Both the position numbers and the translations under genes were made by a program. The notes beneath the pieces were generated by a model. It was not told the DNA's origin. It saw only the letters and a program-made list of their open reading frames with translations, and ran no database searches. From positions 1 to 6,344 of the forward strand of contig CAMAWS010000209.1 of assembly GCA_945861845.1 (NCBI GenBank): a DNA stretch of 6,344 nucleotides, given 5' to 3'. The DNA is from Candidatus Sulfopaludibacter sp. SbA3 (GTDB taxonomy: Bacteria > Acidobacteriota > Terriglobia > 20CM-2-55-15). Positions 1-6,260 of the stretch are shown one piece after another. The stretch's first letter is position 1. The number at the start of each line of letters is the position of its first letter.

Positions 1-375
1 GGTTCCTTTGCGACCTTGACAATCCTGATGAAAAATTCCCTGATGGAAAACCTGGGCCAGGACTATGTCCGCACCGCCTTTGCAAAAGGACTCGACGAAC
101 ATCGCGTGATTTTTAAGCACGCGCTTCGAAATTCTCTTATTCCAATTGCCACCGGCCTGGGACACGTCTTCAGTCTCATCCTTGCGGGGTCGTTTCTTAT
201 CGAGAAGGTCTTCAATATCGATGGAATGGGCTATCTGGGTTATACATCCATTCTTCAGCGCGATTATCCGGTGGCTCTCGGCATTCTCGTGATTTCGAGC
301 CTGTTGATGCTTATTGGAAACATCTTGTCCGACATAATCTATGTGATGGTCGATCCCAGGATCCGGTTCAGATGA
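1..375 (+). CDS. yejB: YejB-like peptide ABC transporter permease, 3' part only
   Basis: This is the C-terminal 124 residues of an inner-membrane permease of the DppB/OppB type. The frame is open to the first base, so the gene starts upstream; the TTG at 16 is internal and not a start. Two membrane segments are visible (about residues 46-68 and 90-112 of the fragment). Before them lies the cytoplasmic EAA loop that contacts the ATPases (D21-Y-V-R-T-A ... K-G30-L ... H40-A-L-R-N-S). The ending, V-D-P-R-I-R-F, and the R-D-Y-P-V segment resemble E. coli YejB closely, as I remember it. With YejE it would form the channel that imports peptides or peptide-like compounds (microcin C in E. coli). About two thirds of the usual length is missing because of the window edge. 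The stop overlaps the next start in ATGA. The family is secure; the Yej subfamily rests on resemblance and on the YejE neighbour. Confidence 0.9.
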   Translation, partial: GSFATLTILMKNSLMENLGQDYVRTAFAKGLDEHRVIFKHALRNSLIPIATGLGHVFSLILAGSFLIEKVFNIDGMGYLGYTSILQRDYPVALGILVISSLLMLIGNILSDIIYVMVDPRIRFR

Positions 376-1514
376 AACAGGAAGTCCTGCAGCCTGTTGA
401 AGAAGCCGCCGGCGCTGCGGCAGGTGCGCCACCGCTTCCCCCGAAGCGGTCAATTTCGATTTTTCGGAAACGTATTCGAAAATTCAAGACACTGAAGCGC
501 GGCTACTATTCGTTCCTGATTCTGACTATTGCTTACGCGATCTCTTTCATTCTCCCGGTACTCATCAACAGTAAGGCTCTGGTCGTTCGCTACAACGGCG
601 AGTATTACTTCCCGATCACCACTTATTATCCGGCTTCGGAGTTCGGCATGAACGCCATCGGCGAGCCGGACTATCGCCAGTTGAAGCTGCAACTTTCGGA
701 GCGGAATACCGGCGACTGGGCCCTGATGCCACTCCATCCGTACAGCTCAACCGAGTCATTGCTGGATTTGCCCGGTACTCCACCGCATGCGCCTTCAGGT
801 GAGCATCCTCTTGGAACGGACGACCGCGGCCGCGACGTACTGGCGCGCCTGGCCTACGGCTTCAATGTGTCGCTGACGTTTGCGATCCTGGTGTTGATCT
901 TCTCCGAAGGCGTTGGCGTGATCGTCGGAGCGCTGCTGGGGTACTTCGGCGGAAAACTCGATATTCTCGGGCAGCGTTTCATCGAGATCTGGTCATCGCT
1001 GCCGTTTCTTTACACGATCATCATTATCTCGTCCATTGTGGTGCCGATTTATATTCCGGGACGAAATCTCCTGTTACAGCCTTCTTTCTGGCTGCTCATC
1101 ATTATTCTCGCTGTATTCGAGTGGGTCGGCATCACCTACTACATACGGGGAGAGTTCTATCGGGAAAAGGCTAAAGATTACGTTGGCGCTGCGATTGCCA
1201 TGGGGCAATCGGACACGAAGATCATGTTCAAGCATATTCTTCCGAACAGTCTCACTCCGCTAATTTCCTTCGCGCCGTTCACGATCGTGGCAAACATCTC
1301 TGCCCTCGTCGCTCTCGATTTTCTCGGTTTTGGCTTGCCGGCGCCTACACCCAGTTGGGGCGAACTGATCGGGCAAGGCGTCGAAAATCTCACCAAATGG
1401 TGGCTTGTTTTCTTTCCGCTGGTTGCTTTTTTCCTGACGCTGCTTCTAATCGTTTTCATTGGTGAAGCCGTGCGTGAAGCTTTCGACCCCAAGGAGTATT
1501 CGAGGCTCAGGTGA
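372..1514 (+). CDS. yejE: YejE-like peptide ABC transporter permease
   Basis: This complete 380-residue inner-membrane permease is the second channel half of the transporter. Its first 30 residues are rich in Ala, Pro and Glu, then a basic stretch (30-43) leads into membrane segment 1 (about 44-67). The periplasmic part has [11 protein letters not shown] (71-81), which matches the YejE signature I recall from E. coli, including the long insertion before the core. [12 protein letters not shown] (145-156) is the conserved motif opening the DppC/OppC-type core. The EAA loop runs from D269 (D-Y-V-G-A-A ... G278 ... H288-I-L-P-N), and the protein ends with [10 protein letters not shown] (364-373). 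The ATG overlaps the yejB stop by 4 bases, which supports this start although the upstream Shine-Dalgarno (AGG at 358-360) is weak. The stop overlaps the next gene's GTG. Imported substrates could be oligopeptides or murein peptides; the sequence does not decide. Confidence 0.93.
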   Translation: MKQEVLQPVEEAAGAAAGAPPLPPKRSISIFRKRIRKFKTLKRGYYSFLILTIAYAISFILPVLINSKALVVRYNGEYYFPITTYYPASEFGMNAIGEPDYRQLKLQLSERNTGDWALMPLHPYSSTESLLDLPGTPPHAPSGEHPLGTDDRGRDVLARLAYGFNVSLTFAILVLIFSEGVGVIVGALLGYFGGKLDILGQRFIEIWSSLPFLYTIIIISSIVVPIYIPGRNLLLQPSFWLLIIILAVFEWVGITYYIRGEFYREKAKDYVGAAIAMGQSDTKIMFKHILPNSLTPLISFAPFTIVANISALVALDFLGFGLPAPTPSWGELIGQGVENLTKWWLVFFPLVAFFLTLLLIVFIGEAVREAFDPKEYSRLR

Positions 1515-2503
1515 CAGCAACTAAACTCCTCCCACTCATCCAGGTCAGTGGACTCCAAACCTACTTCAAGACCGAAGCTGGAATGGCGAAGGCCGTTGAC
1601 GGCGTCAGTTTCGATCTCTATCCGGGCGAGGTGGTTGGCCTGGTAGGCGAGTCCGGATCTGGAAAGAGCGTGACTGCGCTCAGCATTCTCCGTCTTATCC
1701 CGGATCCGCCTGGAAAGATCGTGGGCGGTTCCATCCTTTATAAGGGACGCGATCTTCTTAAACTTTCATGGGAAGAGATGCGCGAAATTCGCGGCAACGA
1801 TATCAGCATGATCTTCCAGGAGCCGATGACCTCGCTGAATCCGGTGTTCACGATTGGCATGCAGATCATGGAAGCGGTGCTGGAGCACGAAAGAGTTCCA
1901 AAGAAGGAAGCGTTCGATCGGGCCGTGGCGATGCTCGAGCTCGTTGGATTTCCCGATCCGGCGTCGCGCATGAACGATTATCCGCACCAATTCTCCGGGG
2001 GAATGCGCCAGCGCGTGATGATCGCCATGGCGTTGGCGTGCAGCCCGTCGCTGCTTATTGCGGACGAGCCGACGACGGCGCTCGATGTGACTATCCAGGC
2101 GCAGATTCTCGAGTTGATGCTTCGAATCAAGGATGCGCGCAAGGACGCCGCGATTCTCCTCATCACGCACAACCTTGCCGTAGTTGCTGAGACTTGTCAT
2201 CGAGTCATGGTCATGTATGGCGGCAAGATCCAGGAGATCGCGCCGGTGCGGGAGCTTTTCAAGAATCCCCAGCATCCTTACACGCGGGGCCTTCTGGCAT
2301 CGTTGCCGACCGTCGACGGCGAGAAGCAGAAACGTCTTCGGACGATTCAAGGCAATGTGCCGGGAATACTCGATCTTCCGGCCGGTTGCAAGTTCGTCAC
2401 TCGTTGCGACGAACGGATCGAGAAGTGCGCGGCCGTTGAGCCCGATCTGCTCGAAATTTCGCCCGGCCACTGGGCCCGGTGTCACTTGGTGCAGCCCGAA
2501 TGA
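1511..2503 (+). CDS. Peptide ABC transporter ATP-binding protein (DppD/OppD type)
   Basis: This is one of the two ATPase subunits that power the permease pair from the cytoplasmic side (330 residues, normal length). The motifs appear in order: Walker A G-E-S-G-S-G-K-S (46-53), Q-loop Q103, ABC signature F-S-G-G-M (161-165), Walker B L-L-I-A-D-E (181-186), D-loop A-L-D (190-192) and switch His H220. All catalytic residues are present. The C-terminal oligopeptide-transporter domain begins near H-P-Y-T-R-G-L-L (255-262). It carries four cysteines (C293, C299, C306, C324) in the C-x5-C-x6-C-x17-C pattern of this family, which may bind an iron-sulfur cluster. The start is GTG, overlapping the yejE stop in GTGA. 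An AAGGAG at 1491-1496 lies 14 bases upstream, a rather long spacing. It corresponds to the N-terminal half of the fused YejF of E. coli. I give no symbol because DppD, OppD and split YejF names cannot be separated from the sequence alone. Confidence 0.93.
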   Translation: MTATKLLPLIQVSGLQTYFKTEAGMAKAVDGVSFDLYPGEVVGLVGESGSGKSVTALSILRLIPDPPGKIVGGSILYKGRDLLKLSWEEMREIRGNDISMIFQEPMTSLNPVFTIGMQIMEAVLEHERVPKKEAFDRAVAMLELVGFPDPASRMNDYPHQFSGGMRQRVMIAMALACSPSLLIADEPTTALDVTIQAQILELMLRIKDARKDAAILLITHNLAVVAETCHRVMVMYGGKIQEIAPVRELFKNPQHPYTRGLLASLPTVDGEKQKRLRTIQGNVPGILDLPAGCKFVTRCDERIEKCAAVEPDLLEISPGHWARCHLVQPE

Positions 2504-3492
2504 AAATTCTCGAAGTTCGGGACCTGCGAGTCAGTTTCCCTATTACCGGGGGCGTTCTAGCGCGCAAGGTTGCCGAAGTGCGAGCTGTCGACGGCGTCAA
2601 CCTGGAACTCGAGAAAGGCGAAACGCTGGGAATCGTTGGCGAATCCGGATGCGGCAAGAGCACAGTTGGGCGAGCCATCGTGAACATCCTGCGGCCGATG
2701 GTTCACGGAGTGGAAGTCACCGGAAGCGTGTTTTACCACAAGAATGGAACCTCCGTGGATCTTGCACCGATGAGCCGATCGCAGATGAGGCCCTTCCGTT
2801 CCGATATCCAGATGATCTTCCAGGACCCTTACTCCTCCCTCAATCCACGCATGACCGTGACGCAGATCGTCGAAGAGCCGCTGAAGATCCACACGAAGAT
2901 GACTTCCAGGGAACGCAAGGAGCGCGTGAGCTGGTTGTTGGAAAAAGTCGGGCTCTCTGCGGAGCAGGCCAGCCGTTACCCGCATGAATTCTCGGGTGGC
3001 CAGCGCCAGCGTATCGGGATTGCGCGCGCGCTGGCGACGAATCCGAAAATTGTGATCGCCGATGAGCCGGTAAGCGCGCTCGACGTGTCGATCCAGGCGC
3101 AGGTCGTAAACCTGATGCAGGATCTTCAGGACGAATTCGAGTTGTCCTACATTTTTATCGCCCACGATCTTTCCGTGGTGCGACACATATCGGATCGCAT
3201 TGCCGTGATGTACCTCGGCCATATCGTAGAGGTTGGTCCGGCGGAGTTGATCTACAAGTCGCCGATGCATCCGTATTCCCGCGCGCTTCTGTCTGCTGTG
3301 CCGAGGCCCGATCCGGATTCCGCCGTCCAGGAACGACGTATCCGTCTCGTTGGAGATGTACCCAATCCAATAAATAAGCCGTCAGGCTGTCCGTTCCGTA
3401 CCCGTTGTCCGATTGTCCAGTCTTCCTGCGCCGATCAACTTCCTCCGATGGTATTCAAGGAAGGCCGATCGGTTGCCTGCCCTTGGGTGTAA
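2500..3492 (+). CDS. Peptide ABC transporter ATP-binding protein (DppF/OppF type)
   Basis: This is the partner ATPase of the preceding gene (330 residues). Motifs: Walker A G-E-S-G-C-G-K-S (47-54), Q-loop Q108 in [10 protein letters not shown], signature F-S-G-G-Q (164-168), Walker B I-V-I-A-D-E (184-189), D-loop A-L-D (193-195) and switch His H222. The Q-D-P-Y-S-S-L-N-P version of the Q-loop and F-S-G-G-Q-R-Q-R are typical of the F-type partner, whereas the previous gene has Q-E-P-M-T-S-L-N-P. The C-terminal domain again holds four cysteines (C297, C303, C310, C327). I chose ATG 2500 because it overlaps the previous stop by 4 bases like the other junctions and places M-K-I-L-E-V directly before the first beta strand. 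GTG 2479 in the same frame would add seven residues and lies inside the upstream gene. This is the last gene of the transporter operon; 133 bases without a gene follow. Confidence 0.92.
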   Translation: MKILEVRDLRVSFPITGGVLARKVAEVRAVDGVNLELEKGETLGIVGESGCGKSTVGRAIVNILRPMVHGVEVTGSVFYHKNGTSVDLAPMSRSQMRPFRSDIQMIFQDPYSSLNPRMTVTQIVEEPLKIHTKMTSRERKERVSWLLEKVGLSAEQASRYPHEFSGGQRQRIGIARALATNPKIVIADEPVSALDVSIQAQVVNLMQDLQDEFELSYIFIAHDLSVVRHISDRIAVMYLGHIVEVGPAELIYKSPMHPYSRALLSAVPRPDPDSAVQERRIRLVGDVPNPINKPSGCPFRTRCPIVQSSCADQLPPMVFKEGRSVACPWV

Positions 3493-3533
3493 GTTGCCAC
3501 GCAAAGGCGGGAAAATGGTGGCTGGATTTTAAA

Positions 3534-3546
3534 TTGGAAATTCCAA
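3534..3546. promoter_or_regulatory. Operator-like perfect dyad upstream of coxB
   Basis: TTGGAA and TTCCAA form a perfect 6-bp inverted repeat around a single A at 3540. Its centre lies 86 bases upstream of the coxB start. The size and symmetry suit a dimeric DNA-binding regulator. Wider complementarity (3523-3529 with 3545-3551) could instead form an RNA hairpin that competes with the inner one. No regulator gene is in the window and I do not recognise the site as a known operator. The symmetry is seen directly; the function is inferred. Confidence 0.35.
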
Positions 3547-3612
3547 ATCCATTACCTTTCTGTTAGATTTCCTGCTTTGATTCTTTAGAGTTAACCGCTT
3601 TTATAAGATTCC

Positions 3613-3619
3613 AGGAGGG
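3613..3619 (+). promoter_or_regulatory. Shine-Dalgarno deciding the coxB start
   Basis: AGGAGGG ends 6 bases before ATG 3626, a near-ideal ribosome binding site. The in-frame TTG at 3620 directly abuts it and leaves no spacer, so the ATG is the start. Confidence 0.85.
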
Positions 3620-3625
3620 TTGGAG

Positions 3626-4456
3626 ATGGCGGACGGTACCGGTCCCGGAAGAGTGACGCCCAGCGGGGTGGCCCTTGCGGCACTCTTGTTGATCCTTATA
3701 GTCGCGTCCCTTTGGTTATTCATCGCAAAACCATACTGGTGGACGCCCGTCGCCTCCCAACAGGGAGCCGATATCGACTTCATTTTTACTGCTGTCCTCT
3801 GGGTAACGGGAATCGCATTCGTTGGCGTCCAGGGCATGCTCGGGTACTTCATTGCCCGATACGGCGCCAAGGGCACCGAGCGGGCATCTTACTGGCACGA
3901 CAATCCCAAAGCTGAAGCCATTCTGCTGATCGGCACGGCCGCGATTCTGACCGTGCTCGTCTTCATGGGGCAAAGAGTTTGGGCGTCCGTGTACTTCAGC
4001 GATGTTCCGGAAAATGCATTGACGATCCAGGTAACCGGAGAGCAGTTCGCGTGGAATTTTCATTATGCTGGGCCGGACGGTGCCTTCGGCAGGCAGCGTA
4101 TAGAGCTGATCTCGCCGACAAATACCATCGGATTGGATCGGACCGATCCCGCGGCAAAGGACGACTTGTTGAGCATCAATCAGATGCATATGGTGGCTAA
4201 TCGTCCCGTGAGAGTCCGATTGAGATCGAAGGATGTGATCCACAGTTTCTTTCTTCCGAATCTGCGGGTTAAGCAGGACGCAGTGCCCGGGATGGGCATC
4301 GAAATCTGGTTTACTCCGAACCTGGCCGGCGATTATGAGATCGCGTGCGCGGAGTTGTGCGGTCTCGGACATTATCGAATGAAAGCATTCTTAACGGTCG
4401 ACGCGTCTCAAGACGTATTTGACACATGGCTGCGGGAACAGACGGCCCAGCAGTAG
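3626..4456 (+). CDS. coxB: Cytochrome c oxidase subunit II (CuA subunit)
   Basis: This 276-residue subunit receives electrons from cytochrome c at a periplasmic dinuclear copper centre and passes them to heme a of subunit I. Layout: a hydrophobic segment at 15-34, then P-Y-W-W-T-P (36-41), two canonical membrane helices (about 51-78 and 97-120), and a cupredoxin domain. All CuA ligands are present: H206, C241, E243 (backbone ligand), C245, H249 and M252 in C-A-E-L-C-G-L-G-H-Y-R-M. E97, at the start of the second canonical helix, aligns with the K-channel entrance Glu (bovine E62). CuA distinguishes it from quinol oxidase subunits. There is no C-terminal cytochrome c domain, so it is not a caa3-type fusion. 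Odd points: F141 in Q-F-A-W replaces the electron-entry Trp, and the first hydrophobic segment shows no clear signal-peptidase site. Only 26 bases separate it from coxA, so the two form an operon. Confidence 0.95.
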   Translation: MADGTGPGRVTPSGVALAALLLILIVASLWLFIAKPYWWTPVASQQGADIDFIFTAVLWVTGIAFVGVQGMLGYFIARYGAKGTERASYWHDNPKAEAILLIGTAAILTVLVFMGQRVWASVYFSDVPENALTIQVTGEQFAWNFHYAGPDGAFGRQRIELISPTNTIGLDRTDPAAKDDLLSINQMHMVANRPVRVRLRSKDVIHSFFLPNLRVKQDAVPGMGIEIWFTPNLAGDYEIACAELCGLGHYRMKAFLTVDASQDVFDTWLREQTAQQ

Positions 4457-4466
4457 GTGGATGACT

Positions 4467-4473
4467 AAGAGGA
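4467..4473 (+). promoter_or_regulatory. Shine-Dalgarno of coxA
   Basis: AAGAGGA sits 9 bases before ATG 4483 in the 26-base gap after coxB. It supports that ATG, whose product begins 14 residues before the conserved F-W-R-K-Y-V-F-S-T-D-H-K segment. An ATG at 4461 is out of frame. Confidence 0.65.
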
Positions 4474-4482
4474 CACGGAATC

Positions 4483-6249
4483 ATGCAAGACGGAAATCAT
4501 TCTGAGCACCATCCCAAGCTGGGATTCTGGCGCAAGTACGTTTTCAGCACCGATCACAAGATCATCGGCCTTCAGTACATGATCACCGCGATGGCTATGG
4601 CCATCATTGGCGGGCTTCTTTCGATGCTGATGCGCCTCCAGCTGGCCTGGCCAACGAGCCTTTCCCCCACCCTGGCAAGATTAATGCCCGTGGCTTTCTC
4701 GGGTGGCGTCATGGCGCCCGAATTTTACATCTCGATGGTTACGATGCACGGCACCATCATGGTGTTCTTTCTCTTTACCGCTGTACTGACCGGCGGGTTT
4801 GGGAACTTTCTGATCCCGCTGCAAATCGGCGCGCGCGACATGGCTTTTCCGTTCCTGAACGCGCTCTCGTACTGGATATTCCTGCTCTCGTGCATTGTTA
4901 TTTTCTCGGCATTGTTCGTCACAAGCGGCGCTCCGCTGGGTGGATGGACCGCATATGCGCCCCTGAGCGCGGTGCCCGAGTTTGGTCCCGGCCAGGACCT
5001 GGGTATGACGCTGTGGATCACCGCTCTTGGCCTCTTCACAGTATCCGGACTTATGGGAGGCTTGAACTACGTCACCACAATCCTGACCATGAGGACCAAG
5101 GGGCTTTCCATGATGCGGCTGCCGCTGACGCAGTGGTCGTTGCTGATCACGGCAGTCCTGGGGCTCCTTGCATTCCCTGTTCTCCTGGCTGCGGCGATTC
5201 TGCTGGTGTTCGACAGAACCGGGGGGACCAGTTTCTTCGTGCCGGCTGGACTTGTAACCCAAGCGGGTCCTGTGATGCACGCAGGAGGACATCCGCTGCT
5301 GTGGCAGCACCTTTTCTGGTTCTTCGGACATCCTGAGGTTTACATCGTGATCCTTCCTGCGATGGGCATGGCTTCCGATATATTGTCGACGTTTTGCCGG
5401 AAACCGATTTTCAGCTATCGCATGATGGTGTATTCGATGGTGGCGATTGCCGTCCTCAGCTTTGTCGTTTGGGGCCATCACATGTTCGTGAGCGGCATGA
5501 GCCCGTTCCTGGGTTCGGTGTTTACCCTGACAACGCTGCTCATCGCCGTGCCCTCCGCGGTCAAAACTTTCAACTGGCTTGGCACGGTCTGGGGTGCCCG
5601 TATCCGGTTTACCAGTGCCGCGCTTTTTTCCATCGGCTTCGTTTCGATGTTCGTGAGCGGCGGTTTAAGCGGAATCTTTCTTGGAACATCGGCCTCCGAC
5701 ATTCAACTTCAGGATACCTACTTCGTCGTTGCCCACTTCCACCTGGTCATGGCGATCGCCCCCCTCTTTGCGGCGTTCGCCGGCCTGTACTTCTGGTTCC
5801 CGAAAATGTTCGGACGGTTTATGAATGAAACGCTCGGCAAGGCGCACTTCTGGCTGACGTTTGTCGGCGTCTACGCAGTGTTCTTCCCCATGCACATTCT
5901 TGGTATCGGCGGCCAGATGAGGCGCCTGTACGATCCGACTCAGTACATGTTCCTGCAGGCCCAGCAACCGATGAATGTCTTCATTTCCGTTGCGGCTTTC
6001 ATCCTCGGCGCTGCACAGTTGATTTTCCTGTTCAATTTCTTCTGGAGCATCTTCGGCGGAAAGATCACGACCGAACAGAATCCGTGGCAGGCGACGACAC
6101 TGGAATGGACAACCAGTACTCCGGCGGGCCATGGAAACTGGAGCGGAGAGTTGCCGACGGTCCACCGATGGGCTTTCGACTACAGCGTTCCAGGCGAGGC
6201 CGAGGATTACTTGCCGCAGAACTCTGCGCCTGTGGTCGCGAAAAAGTAG
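4483..6249 (+). CDS. coxA: Cytochrome c oxidase subunit I, A1-type heme-copper oxidase
   Basis: This is the catalytic membrane subunit (588 residues, about 12 helices; slightly longer than typical aa3 subunits). It reduces O2 to water and pumps protons. Heme a ligands are H89 and H420, the heme a3 ligand is H418, and CuB ligands are H283, H332 and H333. Y287, in G-H-P-E-V-Y, is the residue cross-linked to the CuB His. E285 in the same motif defines type A1. D-channel residues are D119, N108, N126 and N195. The K-channel has K361, with S358 where Thr is usual. R51 (heme a formyl contact) and R480/R481 (propionate contacts) are kept. Two departures are visible: Q410 replaces the Mg/Mn-site His just before D411, and roughly 13 extra residues (257-269) lie in the loop before helix VI. 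It pairs with coxB immediately upstream. No subunit III gene follows in the 95 bases left. The product is secure; the exact heme type (a or o) is not readable from the sequence. Confidence 0.97.
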   Translation: MQDGNHSEHHPKLGFWRKYVFSTDHKIIGLQYMITAMAMAIIGGLLSMLMRLQLAWPTSLSPTLARLMPVAFSGGVMAPEFYISMVTMHGTIMVFFLFTAVLTGGFGNFLIPLQIGARDMAFPFLNALSYWIFLLSCIVIFSALFVTSGAPLGGWTAYAPLSAVPEFGPGQDLGMTLWITALGLFTVSGLMGGLNYVTTILTMRTKGLSMMRLPLTQWSLLITAVLGLLAFPVLLAAAILLVFDRTGGTSFFVPAGLVTQAGPVMHAGGHPLLWQHLFWFFGHPEVYIVILPAMGMASDILSTFCRKPIFSYRMMVYSMVAIAVLSFVVWGHHMFVSGMSPFLGSVFTLTTLLIAVPSAVKTFNWLGTVWGARIRFTSAALFSIGFVSMFVSGGLSGIFLGTSASDIQLQDTYFVVAHFHLVMAIAPLFAAFAGLYFWFPKMFGRFMNETLGKAHFWLTFVGVYAVFFPMHILGIGGQMRRLYDPTQYMFLQAQQPMNVFISVAAFILGAAQLIFLFNFFWSIFGGKITTEQNPWQATTLEWTTSTPAGHGNWSGELPTVHRWAFDYSVPGEAEDYLPQNSAPVVAKK

Positions 6250-6260
6250 GAGCCAGAACT

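Larger units (their letters stand above)
3493..3625. other. Intergenic region between transporter operon and cox genes
   Basis: These 133 bases hold no gene. They are AT-richer than the flanking genes, especially from 3523 to 3610, which fits a promoter region for coxB. Visible elements are a 13-bp dyad at 3534-3546, outer complementary heptamers TGGATTT (3523-3529) and AAATCCA (3545-3551), and the coxB Shine-Dalgarno at 3613-3619. A weak extended -10-like TGTTAGATT (3561-3569) has only a poor -35 match 17 bases upstream. I see no strong intrinsic terminator for the transporter operon: a 5-bp stem (GCCAC 3496-3500 with GTGGC 3518-3522) is too weak to call. Confidence 0.6.

Noticed and set aside
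2479..2481. GTG as the start of the second ATPase
   Set aside because: It would add seven residues with no family counterpart. ATG 2500 gives the same 4-base overlap seen at the other junctions.
1766..2485. 239-codon open frame on the minus strand
   Set aside because: It lies wholly opposite the first ATPase, whose motifs are all intact. Its translation is rich in Arg and His with no recognisable domain, as expected of a mirror frame in a GC-rich gene.
2184..2987. 267-codon plus-strand frame bridging the two ATPase genes
   Set aside because: It overlaps both ATPases in another frame, is Arg/Ser-rich and has no motif. The 4-base ATGA junction of the true genes explains the region.
2557..3270. 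237-codon open frame on the minus strand
   Set aside because: It is opposite the second ATPase. Composition is typical of an antisense shadow and there is no domain.
3496..3522. Possible terminator hairpin after the transporter operon
   Set aside because: The stem is only 5 bp (GCCAC/GTGGC) with a 17-base loop and no clean T-run follows.
3602..3607. TATAAG as a -10 box for coxB
   Set aside because: Transcription would start at about 3613-3615, inside the Shine-Dalgarno, and no -35 lies at 17 bases upstream.
3620..3622. TTG as the coxB start
   Set aside because: It abuts the AGGAGGG with no spacer, while ATG 3626 has the right spacing.
4681..5481. 266-codon open frame on the minus strand
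   Set aside because: It is opposite the coxA membrane helices. The very polar, His/Arg/Gln-rich translation is the usual complement of hydrophobic codons.
3626..6249. caa3-type or quinol oxidase identity for the cox genes
   Set aside because: Subunit II has a full CuA site, which excludes quinol oxidase, and ends without a CXXCH cytochrome c domain, which excludes a caa3 fusion.
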